Assembly: GCA_018401705.1 (NCBI GenBank) | Contig: JAGYKL010000001.1 | Span: 317,664 to 381,663 of the forward strand | Direction: 5' to 3' | DNA: 64,000 nucleotides | Source: Bacteroidia bacterium | Lineage (GTDB): Bacteria > Bacteroidota > Bacteroidia > M30B66 | Shown: one piece after another, positions 45,581 through 54,649 of the stretch | Position numbering within the stretch: position 1 is the stretch's first letter | Layout of the letters: each line of letters starts with the position of its first letter | Translations under genes and position numbers: made by a program | Notes under the pieces: generated by a model | The model's input: only the letters and a program-made list of their open reading frames with translations | What the model was told of the DNA's origin: nothing | Databases searched by the model: none

Positions 45581-46447
45581 TCAACATAGGGATAAAGAAT
45601 GCTGAAAGATTCTTTTTAGGTAAGAAGTTCTTCCGCTAAGAATAAATGAGCTTGCACTTCCTTCCTTTCTTTTGCTCAAAGGACCTTCGAGTAGAAGCTT
45701 GGAAACAAATGGACTTACCGAGGTTTTTCCACCGAAGCGACGTTTGTTACCGTCTTTGGTGGTGATTTTCATAATTGAAGAAACCCTTCCGCCGTTTTCG
45801 GCGCTAAAACCACCCGTATAAACCTCAGCATTTCTAATTACATCAGTATCAAAAACTGAGAATAAACCAATAGAATGAAACGGATTATAGATAATCATTC
45901 CGTCTAAAAGCACTTTGTTTTGGATTGGAGAACCTCCGCGAATATAAAGCTGTCCACCTTGGTCACCGGTAAATGTGACACCAGGTATAACTTGAAGATA
46001 TTGAGCAAGGTCGGGTTCTGCACCTACGGTGGGAAGTTTGGTTATCTCCTTTGGAGTGATGGTAGAAATACCCGCACCAACTTTAGTTCTTTCTTCAATT
46101 TTTTGTCCGCTCACCTCAAATTCTTTCAGTTTTACGGATTCCTCTTTTGCGAAAAGGTTTTTAGATACCAAACCGCTTTCTTTCACGCTTATGCTTACAG
46201 ACGTTTTCTCATAACCAACTCCATCAAACACCAGTTTATAGTTCCCTGCCGGAACTTTTGTGATTGAGTAAAATCCGTTTACATCTGTTTGAACACCAAA
46301 TGAAGTCCCTTCAAGGAAAACAGGTGCGAAAATGATAGGTTCTCCACTCTCTGAATTGTAAACAAACCCTCTAACAGTTGCATTTTGGGCTGTTGAAACT
46401 CCTGCGAATGTTAAGATCATCAGGATCAACAGAATTGATTGACGCAT
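45581..46447 (-). CDS. TonB-dependent receptor N-terminal part (signal, CarboxypepD_reg-like, plug)
   Basis: This frame encodes signal MRQSILLILMILTFAGVSTA, a carboxypeptidase-regulatory-like domain (ATVRGFVYNSESGEPIIFAP ... DVNGFYSITKVPAGNYKLVF), and the plug domain (LAQYLQVIPGVTFTGDQGG, QLYIRGGSPIQNKVLLDG, GGFSAENGGRVSSIM). It then breaks after SGRTSYLK, running into a short out-of-frame tail and TGA. Removing one T from the T5 run at 45613-45617 (A5 on the coding strand) would rejoin both halves into about 764 residues. Start ATG 46447; the TTG at 46474 is inside the -7 box. Confidence 0.82.
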   Translation of the reverse strand: MRQSILLILMILTFAGVSTAQNATVRGFVYNSESGEPIIFAPVFLEGTSFGVQTDVNGFYSITKVPAGNYKLVFDGVGYEKTSVSISVKESGLVSKNLFAKEESVKLKEFEVSGQKIEERTKVGAGISTITPKEITKLPTVGAEPDLAQYLQVIPGVTFTGDQGGQLYIRGGSPIQNKVLLDGMIIYNPFHSIGLFSVFDTDVIRNAEVYTGGFSAENGGRVSSIMKITTKDGNKRRFGGKTSVSPFVSKLLLEGPLSKRKEGSASSFILSGRTSYLKRIFQHSLSLC

Positions 46448-46471
46448 AATTATAAAAATTCTCTTGGGCGT

Positions 46472-46479
46472 CAAATATA
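46472..46479 (-). promoter_or_regulatory. -7 box (TAnnTTTG) of the TonB receptor gene
   Basis: TATATTTG on the minus strand is a perfect -7 consensus ending 25 bases before the ATG at 46447. No TTG is seen at exact -33 spacing. Confidence 0.5.
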
Positions 46480-46552
46480 GAATGATTATTAACTATGTAG
46501 GAGAACAAATCTGTTTAAGTATCGCCTATCTTCAAAAGATGAGTGAAGCCAA

Positions 46553-47164
46553 CTATTCTACAAGCTCCATTTCATCAACAATATCTTTAATTTGCTTTAC
46601 ATATTTACCAAAAGCCAACTTGGTCATGTATCTGTTTAGGTAAAAACAAGCAGGTGTTAATACAATAAAAAGCACGAGAAGTAAAATCCACAGAAATGCA
46701 CTTTCATTAAAATGGTCTAGTTTATTTTCCAATGTTAATGGGATGAGAAAACCAGCTGTCATTGCAATAGGATAGATTAAGATTGAGGCCATTTCAATTG
46801 CTCTAAATGCCTTATTCATTCCATAATGAACACCCTTAAGATGATCGAGTAAGGAATCATCCATAGGAATTTCAGTCAAATAGCGCTGTATAATCCATCT
46901 GTTAAAGAAAATACCTGCAACATAAGCGAAGCATAGAATTGTCATAAAAACTCTGAACCATAGCCCGTCAACTATAAAAAGCAATACAATAAAACCTGCA
47001 AGAAACACCCAACCAAAAACAGAATTTATTTGAATGTTTCTTTTGAGTTTTTTGAGCGGTGAGTCTGACCTTTCTTTTAATTTGGCCAAATCATCCGAAT
47101 TAAACTCGGGCATATTTATGTTTTGATCGTCATTTTGCGACCATATATCTTTTAGGTCTTTCAT
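46553..47164 (-). CDS. Four-helix membrane protein, putative anti-sigma factor
   Basis: A 203-residue protein with a cytoplasmic N-terminus (MKDLKDIWSQNDDQNINMPE) and four membrane helices (about 48-65, 70-88, 125-142, 158-175). It overlaps the sigma factor gene by four bases and is therefore translated with it. By position and topology it could be the sigma factor's membrane regulator, but no known anti-sigma domain (zinc finger or FecR) is present. Call by context only. Confidence 0.65.
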   Translation of the reverse strand: MKDLKDIWSQNDDQNINMPEFNSDDLAKLKERSDSPLKKLKRNIQINSVFGWVFLAGFIVLLFIVDGLWFRVFMTILCFAYVAGIFFNRWIIQRYLTEIPMDDSLLDHLKGVHYGMNKAFRAIEMASILIYPIAMTAGFLIPLTLENKLDHFNESAFLWILLLVLFIVLTPACFYLNRYMTKLAFGKYVKQIKDIVDEMELVE

Positions 47165-47643
47165 GATCGTTGATTCATTTTTTCTGTTAATGTTTCTTTA
47201 ATTCGGTGGAGCCTCACTCCTATTGTATTCGCCGACATACCTGTGATTTCAGCAATTTCTTTATTTCCAAAACCTTCAAGGTAAAGGCTTACAACCATTT
47301 TATTTACATCATCCAACTGCCTGATGTGATAATATAGCTCGGCTGCTTCGTCAGACCTCTGACTTTCATAGATTGGCACATCCAAATCAGCTTCAGCTTT
47401 CTTTCTGTTTTCGTTTTTCCGGCTGTAACTAAAAACCGTGTTTAAACTAACTCTATAAAGCCAAGTAGAGAATTTCGATTCTCGTCTAAACCTTGGAAAA
47501 CCTTTCAAGGCTTGAAGAAGAATCTCCTGAACCAAATCTTCGCGCTCTTCCCTATCATCAATGTATAGGTTCACCACTTTATACAAAACGGCTCTATGTG
47601 CATTGACCAGTTTCAAAAATTCTTGATGTTCCTCTTTACTCAC
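47161..47643 (-). CDS. ECF-type RNA polymerase sigma factor
   Basis: A 160-residue sigma-70 family protein. Region 2 has YIDDREEREDLVQEILLQAL and FSTWLYRVSLNTVFSYSRK; region 4 has LDDVNKMVVSLYLEGFGNKE and IAEITGMSANTIGVRLHRIK, the DNA-binding helix-turn-helix. It starts at GTG (MSKEEHQEFLKLV). Only regions 2 and 4 are present, so it is an ECF factor. The next gene overlaps by four bases and probably controls it. Targets are unknown. Confidence 0.93.
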   Translation of the reverse strand: MSKEEHQEFLKLVNAHRAVLYKVVNLYIDDREEREDLVQEILLQALKGFPRFRRESKFSTWLYRVSLNTVFSYSRKNENRKKAEADLDVPIYESQRSDEAAELYYHIRQLDDVNKMVVSLYLEGFGNKEIAEITGMSANTIGVRLHRIKETLTEKMNQRS

Positions 47644-47934
47644 AACTTAGGATTTATTTGATCAACATCAATTATAGAATTGTGTTTGGCAAACATGTCA
47701 TTCTCCTTTATCCATGGAATATACAATGGCAATAGGAGACTATAATCTGATTGTGTTGGCAGGTAGATTTTTTGAAAAATGCATGTTGAAGAAAAATTCG
47801 ATTCTTCAAAATGTAAAGACTGAGGTAAATTCTTAAACATTGACATTCTTATTAAACAAACCATAAGTATGTCAAGCATTCATAATATTACGAATGCCTC
47901 AAAAAAAAACAAATAAATTATATGAATTTGACTA

Positions 47935-48219
47935 TCAATTAGATACACACTCGAAATAAGCTTTCTCCTTGTTTTCTTTTTCATCCTTTCCACAAGCTTC
48001 TTCTTCTACATTATCATATTGACAAGAGTAGCCTTGAGATTCAAGAAGCACTTTCCAGCTGTCGACAGAAAAGCCATTCAAGGCTTCATCTCCTGTGCAG
48101 CCGGCAACTACTAGAGGTCCATTTTGACAAACGCCACATTTTTTAGTGCAGTCGTAGCATTTTTTACAAGAAGCAAGGCTTGCAATAAACAGGATGGTAA
48201 GTAGGAAACGCATATTCAT
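47935..48219 (-). CDS. Small cysteine-rich lipoprotein
   Basis: A 94-residue protein with a lipoprotein signal (MNMRFLLTILFIASLASC; lipidated Cys at 18) followed immediately by a dense Cys cluster (KKCYDCTKKCGVCQN), then further Cys at the middle and end, nine to ten Cys in all. The CxxCxxxCxxC spacing could bind a metal or form disulfides. An alternative start two codons later is possible. No known family recognised. It follows the response-regulator gene in the same direction by 33 bases. Confidence 0.7.
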   Translation of the reverse strand: MNMRFLLTILFIASLASCKKCYDCTKKCGVCQNGPLVVAGCTGDEALNGFSVDSWKVLLESQGYSCQYDNVEEEACGKDEKENKEKAYFECVSN

Positions 48220-48251
48220 TATTTAGAATAGGCAATCTAATTAAATTAGGA

Positions 48252-48674
48252 TTATGCTGCTTGAATAAGTTCCTTTATTTTGTCAGTAGTCAATGGCTTA
48301 ACGATATATCCAGCTACTCCTTTATTTTCTGCCATTTCACGATCCTTTGGATTATCTGAAGATGTAAGCATAAAAACTTTGATTTTAGAAATGCGATTTT
48401 CGGAGAATTTATTAAATGAATCCAGAAAATCGAAGCCATCCATGCCTGGCATGTTAATGTCAAGAAAAATTAAATCAGGACAGATTTCCAGAATTGCCTC
48501 ATCAATTTCTTTGCAATAAGCATCAATAAACTCAAGTGCTTCATTTGCATTTGTTAGAGAATGTGTATGCTTCGCAAACTTATTTCTATTGATAGCCATT
48601 TCAGTTAAAAACAAACTGGTATCATCATCATCAACCAAAAGGATACAGTTATATGGATTAAATTCATTCATCAT
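48252..48674 (-). CDS. Single-domain response regulator
   Basis: A 140-residue receiver domain without output domain. The acidic pocket is LLVDDDDTS, the phosphoacceptor Asp72 sits in LIFLDINMPGMDG, and the switch residues are MLTSSDNP and IVKPLT. Located 18 bases after the histidine kinase gene, it is the likely phosphotransfer partner; like CheY-type proteins it must act by protein contact. Confidence 0.93.
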   Translation of the reverse strand: MMNEFNPYNCILLVDDDDTSLFLTEMAINRNKFAKHTHSLTNANEALEFIDAYCKEIDEAILEICPDLIFLDINMPGMDGFDFLDSFNKFSENRISKIKVFMLTSSDNPKDREMAENKGVAGYIVKPLTTDKIKELIQAA

Positions 48675-48692
48675 GTAAATAAAAGTAAGTAA

Positions 48693-49805
48693 TTAAAATT
48701 TAACGAAAAAGGTAGAACCCACATTTAACTCACTAGACACTGAGATAGTGCCGCCTTTTCTTTCTATCAACTTTTTAATGCTATACAAACCAATACCAGA
48801 ACCCTCAACGTGAGTGTGCAGCCTTTTAAACAATACAAACATTTTATCCCCATACCTTGCTAAATCAATGCCTAAGCCATTATCTTCTACTTCAAGAAAA
48901 ACACGCATATCTTTAACGTAAAACCTAATGGTGATTTCTGGAACTCTTTCCGGGTGACGGTATTTAACAGCATTTAGTAGTAAATTATACAATACTTGTT
49001 TTAATCCACTGGTTGAATAATGAAATGAGTCTATCTGAAGTTCTCTCTTAATCACAGCTTTGCTCGAATCAATAATCATAAAATTATCTGCCAGAACTTC
49101 ATCAATTATGACATTGAGATTATTAGTTGCATGGTCATCATATGGACTTTTTTCTAGTTTGATCACATCAGTTAACCTTGCTATTGTTTGTTTCACCCTT
49201 CTAACAGATTCATCTAACTTTTCTAGGATTAACGTTTGTTCTAAAGCTTCATTATCATGCTTTAATAAATCAAGGAGTCCTTCCATATTATTGATGGGTG
49301 ACTTTAAATCATGGGATGCAGCATAAAGATAATTATCTAATTCCTCATTTATCTTCTTTAGAGATGCATTACTTTCTTTTAATTGCCTAGTTCGCTTATT
49401 GATAATCAACTCCAACTGTTTGGGAGATTTAAGCTCGAGGGCTTTTGGCAAAATCTTGAACAAGCCATAAACTGCTAGCCAGGATACAATAGCTGTAAAG
49501 AATAGAACAAAAGCGCTCAAGCGATACATTGGCTCCCAAAAAATTATTCCATCTATAAGATGAGTACTGCCACAAGCAAGAATAAACAAAATGAATAGCC
49601 AGAAAATTCTTATGAAAGGAAGATCTGATCTTCTTTTCATAAATCTGAACAGAAGTAAAGGAATAGCAAAATATGCGGAGGCGATTAAAAAACTACTCAA
49701 TATGTAGAGCCAGCCATGAAAAGGGCTCCAAATTCCACATGACCACCGAGCAGGCCATAGCTCGGTACTAAAGAGGCCTTTAATAAATTCAAATAATTGA
49801 TCCAT
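48693..49805 (-). CDS. Histidine kinase with ethylene-receptor-like membrane domain
   Basis: A 370-residue sensor kinase. Residues 1-120 contain three helices closely resembling the plant ETR1 ethylene-binding domain: LYILSSFLIASAYFAIPLLL and FILFILACGSTHLIDGIIFW. Tyr45, Cys78 and His82 match ETR1 Tyr32, Cys65 and His69 with identical spacing; the ETR1 Asp25 position is Ser38. After a helical linker comes HisKA with His165 (YAASHDLKSPINN) and an HATPase domain with N-box LLNAVKYRHPE, G1 VEDNGLGIDL and G2 GSGIGLYSIKKL. The downstream receiver gene is its probable partner. The ligand (ethylene, copper or other) is inference. Confidence 0.9.
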   Translation of the reverse strand: MDQLFEFIKGLFSTELWPARWSCGIWSPFHGWLYILSSFLIASAYFAIPLLLFRFMKRRSDLPFIRIFWLFILFILACGSTHLIDGIIFWEPMYRLSAFVLFFTAIVSWLAVYGLFKILPKALELKSPKQLELIINKRTRQLKESNASLKKINEELDNYLYAASHDLKSPINNMEGLLDLLKHDNEALEQTLILEKLDESVRRVKQTIARLTDVIKLEKSPYDDHATNNLNVIIDEVLADNFMIIDSSKAVIKRELQIDSFHYSTSGLKQVLYNLLLNAVKYRHPERVPEITIRFYVKDMRVFLEVEDNGLGIDLARYGDKMFVLFKRLHTHVEGSGIGLYSIKKLIERKGGTISVSSELNVGSTFFVKF

Positions 49806-50180
49806 TTAGTTGGGCTTATGGAACTTTCAACAAAATTCACTACAGAAAATGTGACCCCTAAACATATCTATAGTGATGCAAATTTAATTCTAATTATATC
49901 AATACCTAAAACAAATTTTACAAGTTTAAAACTAAATGTACTTCATGACTTTGCTTATTTACTGAATCAAGCAGATGATGGAATTTAATCTTCAAAGAAT
50001 CCCCTAAACAAAAACATCATTGAACAAGTAAGAATTTCTTTCTAGAATATTCTATAATAATGAAACATTCTCAACATATCAAAACTAAACGAGTAAGAAT
50101 TCATGGAGTTTAGAACTATAGAACCTTCCTTTGCTATTCAATTAAACTACTTTTATGATGTCAATAAAAACCAAATCAAC
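49806..50180. other. 375-base intergenic region before the PKD-domain protein gene
   Basis: No convincing gene is present. The sequence is AT-rich and contains a perfect 12-base palindrome TAGAATATTCTA at 50043-50054, and two copies of AGTAAGAATT at 50027-50036 and 50092-50101, 65 bases apart. TACTTTTA at 50148-50155 is one mismatch from the -7 consensus and lies 26 bases before the ATG at 50181. The divergent kinase promoter should also be here, but I found no clear box for it. Confidence 0.5.
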
Positions 50181-53100
50181 ATGAAAAAGCGCTTACTTTT
50201 TATTTTGTCTCTTGTGCTTTGCTTGCAAACAGTACAAAGTTTCGCTCAGGGCAGTGCAGAAATCACCATCGTATCTCAGGTTCAGAATACTGTGGTTTTT
50301 ACTACTCCTGTTACTGCTCCAGTAGGAACAACTTTATACCAATGGAATTTCGGAGATGTTTCTTCTTCACAAATGGGCCCTACAGTTACTCATACGTATG
50401 TTCAACCGGGCACGTATGTTGTTGATTTATCTATAAATGATTCTCCAAACACAGTATGGTATGCAATTGACCAAATCACAGTTGTAATTGGAGGCGATTG
50501 CAATATTATTACTGCATTTTCAGCAAATGAGTTAAATAATGGTGTTGTTAACTTCACTATTGATAGCGTACAAAACGCCGCAATGCCTCTGCTGTATTAC
50601 TGGTGGTTTAGCGATGGGCAAACCTCCCAACAGCCCGAACCATTCATAACATTTGCAAATGGAAATTACACGGCCTGTCTTTCTGTTCAAGATGCAAATG
50701 GATGTGTTGATTCAACTTGTATAGGTTTTACAGTAAATAATGGTGCGTGTCCGCAGGATTTTATTTCTACACAAATTAATATCAATGAAAATCAATTGTT
50801 TGCAGTTGTATTTAACCAAAACTTAAATTATCCAATTGAATTATTTATAGATTATGGTGACGGAACTTTTGGTGAAGGTTTGATGTCAAGCGCCTTTTCT
50901 GTTGATCATACCTACCCACCGGGAAATGACACCTATGATGTTTGCTTTTTTGCCCTTGATAATTCAGGATGCGCTGATACGCTTTGTTCTTTGGTTACTA
51001 CTACAGAAGGTTGCAACATAAATTCATCATTTTCAGCAAACAATCTCAATAATGGTGTGGTTAGTTTCACGATAGATTCTATAGAAAATGCAGTACTACC
51101 GTATACCTATTATTGGTGGTTTAGTAATGGTCAACAGAGCACAGCTCCCGAACCTGTTTTAACATTCCCCAACGGAAATTATGAAGCCTGCCTTACAATT
51201 GAAGACGCAAACGGTTGTTTCGACTCTACATGCACTGTCTTTAGCGTAACAAATGGAGTTTGTCAAACTGATTTCATTTCGGCTCAAACCAATGTGGGAG
51301 GAGATACACTCTTAGGAATAGTATTTAATCAAAACTTCACCTCTCTACCGGTCGAACTGCATATAGACTATGGAGATGGGACATCCGAAGATTTCATCAT
51401 GTCAAGTGCTGTCTCTTTTCAGCATTTGTATCCTGCTCTTAACAGCACCTACCAACTTTGCCTCTATGCACTTGATAATGCCGGATGTGCTGACACTATT
51501 TGCTACACTATTCAAACTGGGGGCTGCGAAAACTTCTTTGCAACTTTTACCAGTGGCAACAGTCCCAATAACTCATTTGATTTTATTGCCACTTCTAATG
51601 CTGGTGCAAACGTTGAGTATTTCTGGGATTTTGGAGATGGTACCTCTTTTGGACCAACAACACAGCCAGTTGTTACTCATAATTATCCTATTCAAGGATC
51701 TTATCAAGTGTGTTTAAATGCTTTTGACGCGATCTCGGGTTGCGAATACTCATCTTGCCAAACCATCATTTCTGAAGGCCCTTGCGCGTCATTGTTTGTA
51801 AATCCAGCTCTTTCTATTTCTGGACTTACTGCTACTATTAATGCATTCGCAATTGGTGGCTGTAGTAATAATTATACATATAGCTGGACTGTTCCTTCTT
51901 TAGGTATCGCAGGAACAAGTAACCCATTCGATGTCAATTTGCCTTCTGCAGGATTTTATTCTGTCGTAATTGTAGTTTCTGATGATTGCGGATGCCAATA
52001 CACTTCAATAGTACCTATTAATATCTCTTGTCAGGACCAGCCTAACCCAGGTAGTACCATTGCAATGCAAAACGGGAGTGTTACAACTTGTAGTTCTTTC
52101 TTTACAGATCCCGCAGGAGCCAATGGAAACTACACCATCAATCAGGATTTCACTTTAACAGTTTATCCTCAAACTCCTGGAGCTAAATTAAAGATCGATT
52201 TTACATCTTTTAATACTGAGGCAGGTTATGATGAACTAACGATTCGAAATGGCAATTCTATTTCTGCTCCTATTATAGCCATTCTTGACGGCAATCTAAA
52301 CACTACAGGCCTGCCTGAATACACTTCAACAGCGGCAGATGGTTCTTTAACTTTTCAATGGCATTCCGATATCACCATTGTTAACACTGGATGGGAAGCC
52401 ATAATATCATGTGTTGATTTAGAAGTTGTAGCGACTAACTTAGGTAACAACCTTTATGAATTCTCTGCTCAAAGTGGCCAGGCTTGGGAAAACTACCAAT
52501 GGACAATTAATGGAGTTGAATATACTAGCACAGAATCAAGTATTCAAGAATCCTTTTCTGAAGGTGAATATATTCAGGCATGTGTAACGGGTACAAATGC
52601 ATTAGGATGTACAACTTCAGTTTGCACTTCACTTGTTGTTCCTTGTAATTATGAATTAGACGTTGATGTTGTTGTGAATGGCAATGTTGCTACGCTAACA
52701 ATAAATAATTTTCAACCAGATTATTTCTACTCCGCATTTACTAATACAAATCAGTTTTGGCAAATAATTGAGAATGGTCAAACTACAATTACTTTCATGT
52801 CTCCAATAGATGATTATTTATGCATTTATGCTGATGGAGCTTGTTTTGACAGCACTTGCGTGCCGATTACCTTAAACCCTCTTGGTTCTGAAACTGTTTC
52901 AGGCTACGTTTGGGATGATGCCAACGGAAATGGCCTTTTCGATGAAGGTGAAACTCCGTTTGTTGATTCGTATGTTACTATTTGTGCTGGCGCCGATAGC
53001 ATTTCTTGCCTATGGGCCTACACAGACGAGAATGGCTTCTATTCATTTGCAGTTTATCCAGGATCGTACACCATTCAATCTTATGTTTGGGAAAGCACTT

Positions 53101-54563
53101 ATGTGCCTACTCTGCCGGCCGATGGCCTGGGATATAATTTCGTGTTGGAAGAAGGTGCAATCATAGAAGGCTTCGATTTTGGATATCAATCTCAAGCTGT
53201 TACCATTGAAGGTACTGTTTACTACGATAATAACAATAACGGAACACAAGACCCTGGCGAAAATGGAGTTGCAAATAAAACTGTGCAAGTCGGAAATTAC
53301 TGGGTAAGTACTAATTCTCTTGGACATTATTCATTAGTAACTGTGCCAGGTACATATAACGTTTCACTTTACAGTGTGATGCAGGGTTATGTTATTTCTG
53401 AGCCTGACGGCGGAAGTTATTCTGTTGATGCTTCTGCAATTGGTCAAACATATGGCGACTTAAATTTCGGACTTTGGGCTGACCCTGATTTAATTGACTT
53501 ATCTGCTAACATCTCTCCTATCTCAACAATTACTCCTGGTTTTAGCTTCTTGGCTCATTTAAGTTATTGTAATAACGGAGCTAGTGCTGCAAGCGGCACA
53601 TTTACTTACTACTGGGATCCATTATTGGCAATTGCTTCTGCTTCTGAATTCTCTCCTCAGCCTTCAAGCTTTGATGCTGCATCAAACACAGCTTCTTGGG
53701 ACTTTAGTAACCTAGCTCCAGGCTCTTGTGGATATATTTTCATGAGTCCACCTGCTCCTATTTCTCTTGAATTAGGAACAGCTATTTACAATACTGTTAT
53801 AGTAACTCCTCTCAACGATAATAATCCTTCCAATAATATCGATACACTTCATCAGGTTGTTGTAGGTTCTTATGACCCTAACGATAAACAAGGTGTACCT
53901 GCCGGTATTGGGCCTGAAGGAAGAATACTTCCAAATACACAATTGTCATATACAATCAGGTTCCAAAATACGGGAACTGCACCAGCAGTTAACGTTGTAT
54001 TAGTTGACACAATTGCCACTGATTTTGTGTTGGAAACATTCGACATGCTTGCTTCTTCTGACGAATACACTGTTCAAGTTGACCAAACAGAAAGAGTTAT
54101 CCGTTGGACATTCACAAACATTATGTTGCCGGATTCCACTTCTGACCCTGAAGGAAGTATTGGTTTTGTGAGCTTCAAGATTAACCCTGTGCAAAATCAA
54201 ATAGATGGCACTGTTCTAAATAATTTTGCAGATATCTACTTCGATTTTAACGAACCTATTAGAACCAATACAACTGTTCACACAATAGACAGGTTCCTTG
54301 GATTAAATGAGATTAGTTCTGATTTGAATGTTTCTCTTTTCCCTAATCCTTTTTCTGGAAACACCACAATTTTGATAAACTCAACTGACAATTCCAATCC
54401 AACAATCACCATTTCTGATATGCTAGGAAAGGAACTTGAGACCTTTGTAGTTACCAATGGCAAACCATATCAATACGATGCATCTCACCTTGCTGCAGGG
54501 ATGTATATGTATACTGTTAGAACAAAAGATTCTAAATCAACCGGCAAGATGGTTGTTAGATAA
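50181..54563 (+). CDS. Large secreted PKD/CUB/SdrD-like protein with T9SS type A sorting domain
   Basis: A 1460-residue protein, signal MKKRLLFILSLVLCLQTVQS, then FAQ. PKD-like modules occupy residues 27-620 (YQWNFGDVSSSQMGPTVTHT; EYFWDFGDGTSFGP), including an exact-length tandem repeat at 107-277 and 278-448. A CUB-like domain follows (about 640-750, GYDELTIRNGNSISAPIIAI), then two SdrD B-like modules (GYVWDDANGNGLFDEGE; GTVYYDNNNNGTQDPGE), a DUF11-like/DUF7619 region (YDPNDKQGVPAG; LSYTIRFQNTGTAPAVNVVL; FDFNEPIRTNTTVHTI), and the sorting domain (SLFPNPFSGNTTILI ... KMVVR). I chose ATG 50181 because the 26 codons before it do not look like a signal sequence. Probably a surface adhesin. Confidence 0.9.
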   Translation: MKKRLLFILSLVLCLQTVQSFAQGSAEITIVSQVQNTVVFTTPVTAPVGTTLYQWNFGDVSSSQMGPTVTHTYVQPGTYVVDLSINDSPNTVWYAIDQITVVIGGDCNIITAFSANELNNGVVNFTIDSVQNAAMPLLYYWWFSDGQTSQQPEPFITFANGNYTACLSVQDANGCVDSTCIGFTVNNGACPQDFISTQININENQLFAVVFNQNLNYPIELFIDYGDGTFGEGLMSSAFSVDHTYPPGNDTYDVCFFALDNSGCADTLCSLVTTTEGCNINSSFSANNLNNGVVSFTIDSIENAVLPYTYYWWFSNGQQSTAPEPVLTFPNGNYEACLTIEDANGCFDSTCTVFSVTNGVCQTDFISAQTNVGGDTLLGIVFNQNFTSLPVELHIDYGDGTSEDFIMSSAVSFQHLYPALNSTYQLCLYALDNAGCADTICYTIQTGGCENFFATFTSGNSPNNSFDFIATSNAGANVEYFWDFGDGTSFGPTTQPVVTHNYPIQGSYQVCLNAFDAISGCEYSSCQTIISEGPCASLFVNPALSISGLTATINAFAIGGCSNNYTYSWTVPSLGIAGTSNPFDVNLPSAGFYSVVIVVSDDCGCQYTSIVPINISCQDQPNPGSTIAMQNGSVTTCSSFFTDPAGANGNYTINQDFTLTVYPQTPGAKLKIDFTSFNTEAGYDELTIRNGNSISAPIIAILDGNLNTTGLPEYTSTAADGSLTFQWHSDITIVNTGWEAIISCVDLEVVATNLGNNLYEFSAQSGQAWENYQWTINGVEYTSTESSIQESFSEGEYIQACVTGTNALGCTTSVCTSLVVPCNYELDVDVVVNGNVATLTINNFQPDYFYSAFTNTNQFWQIIENGQTTITFMSPIDDYLCIYADGACFDSTCVPITLNPLGSETVSGYVWDDANGNGLFDEGETPFVDSYVTICAGADSISCLWAYTDENGFYSFAVYPGSYTIQSYVWESTYVPTLPADGLGYNFVLEEGAIIEGFDFGYQSQAVTIEGTVYYDNNNNGTQDPGENGVANKTVQVGNYWVSTNSLGHYSLVTVPGTYNVSLYSVMQGYVISEPDGGSYSVDASAIGQTYGDLNFGLWADPDLIDLSANISPISTITPGFSFLAHLSYCNNGASAASGTFTYYWDPLLAIASASEFSPQPSSFDAASNTASWDFSNLAPGSCGYIFMSPPAPISLELGTAIYNTVIVTPLNDNNPSNNIDTLHQVVVGSYDPNDKQGVPAGIGPEGRILPNTQLSYTIRFQNTGTAPAVNVVLVDTIATDFVLETFDMLASSDEYTVQVDQTERVIRWTFTNIMLPDSTSDPEGSIGFVSFKINPVQNQIDGTVLNNFADIYFDFNEPIRTNTTVHTIDRFLGLNEISSDLNVSLFPNPFSGNTTILINSTDNSNPTITISDMLGKELETFVVTNGKPYQYDASHLAAGMYMYTVRTKDSKSTGKMVVR
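50499..51524 (+). repeat. Tandem duplication of 171 codons inside the PKD protein
   Basis: Two in-frame units of 513 bases each (50499-51011 and 51012-51524) begin with Cys-Asn-Ile and share FSAN.LNNGVV.FTIDS, YYWWFS.GQ, PNGNYEACL-like and LDN.GCADT blocks in the same order. No length difference between units. DNA identity is visibly lower than protein similarity, so the duplication is not recent. Confidence 0.85.
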
Positions 54564-54590
54564 AGAGAGGGTAGCCTAACCAAGCTCTTG

Positions 54591-54649
54591 CTCCCGCTTT
54601 TTGAATTTCTCTTTCTGCTCAAGGAGAGATTCAAAGGCGGGAGTTTTTT
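54591..54649 (+). terminator. Intrinsic terminator after the PKD protein gene
   Basis: CTCCCGC (54591-54597) pairs with GCGGGAG (54637-54643), with further pairing inside (TTGAA/TTCAA and TTTCTC/GAGAGA), and TTTTTT follows at 54644-54649. It stops plus-strand transcripts; its far arm lies in the last codons of the convergent mnmH gene, and no T-run is present for the minus strand. Confidence 0.85.

Noticed and set aside
47640..47879. 79-codon minus-strand frame before the ECF sigma gene, overlapping it by four bases
   Set aside because: The translation shows no signal, domain or helix pattern and looks like chance AT-rich sequence; the four-base overlap alone is not enough.
49797..49988. 63-codon plus-strand frame beginning inside the kinase gene
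   Set aside because: It overlaps the kinase start and has no protein-like features; it is probably spacer DNA.
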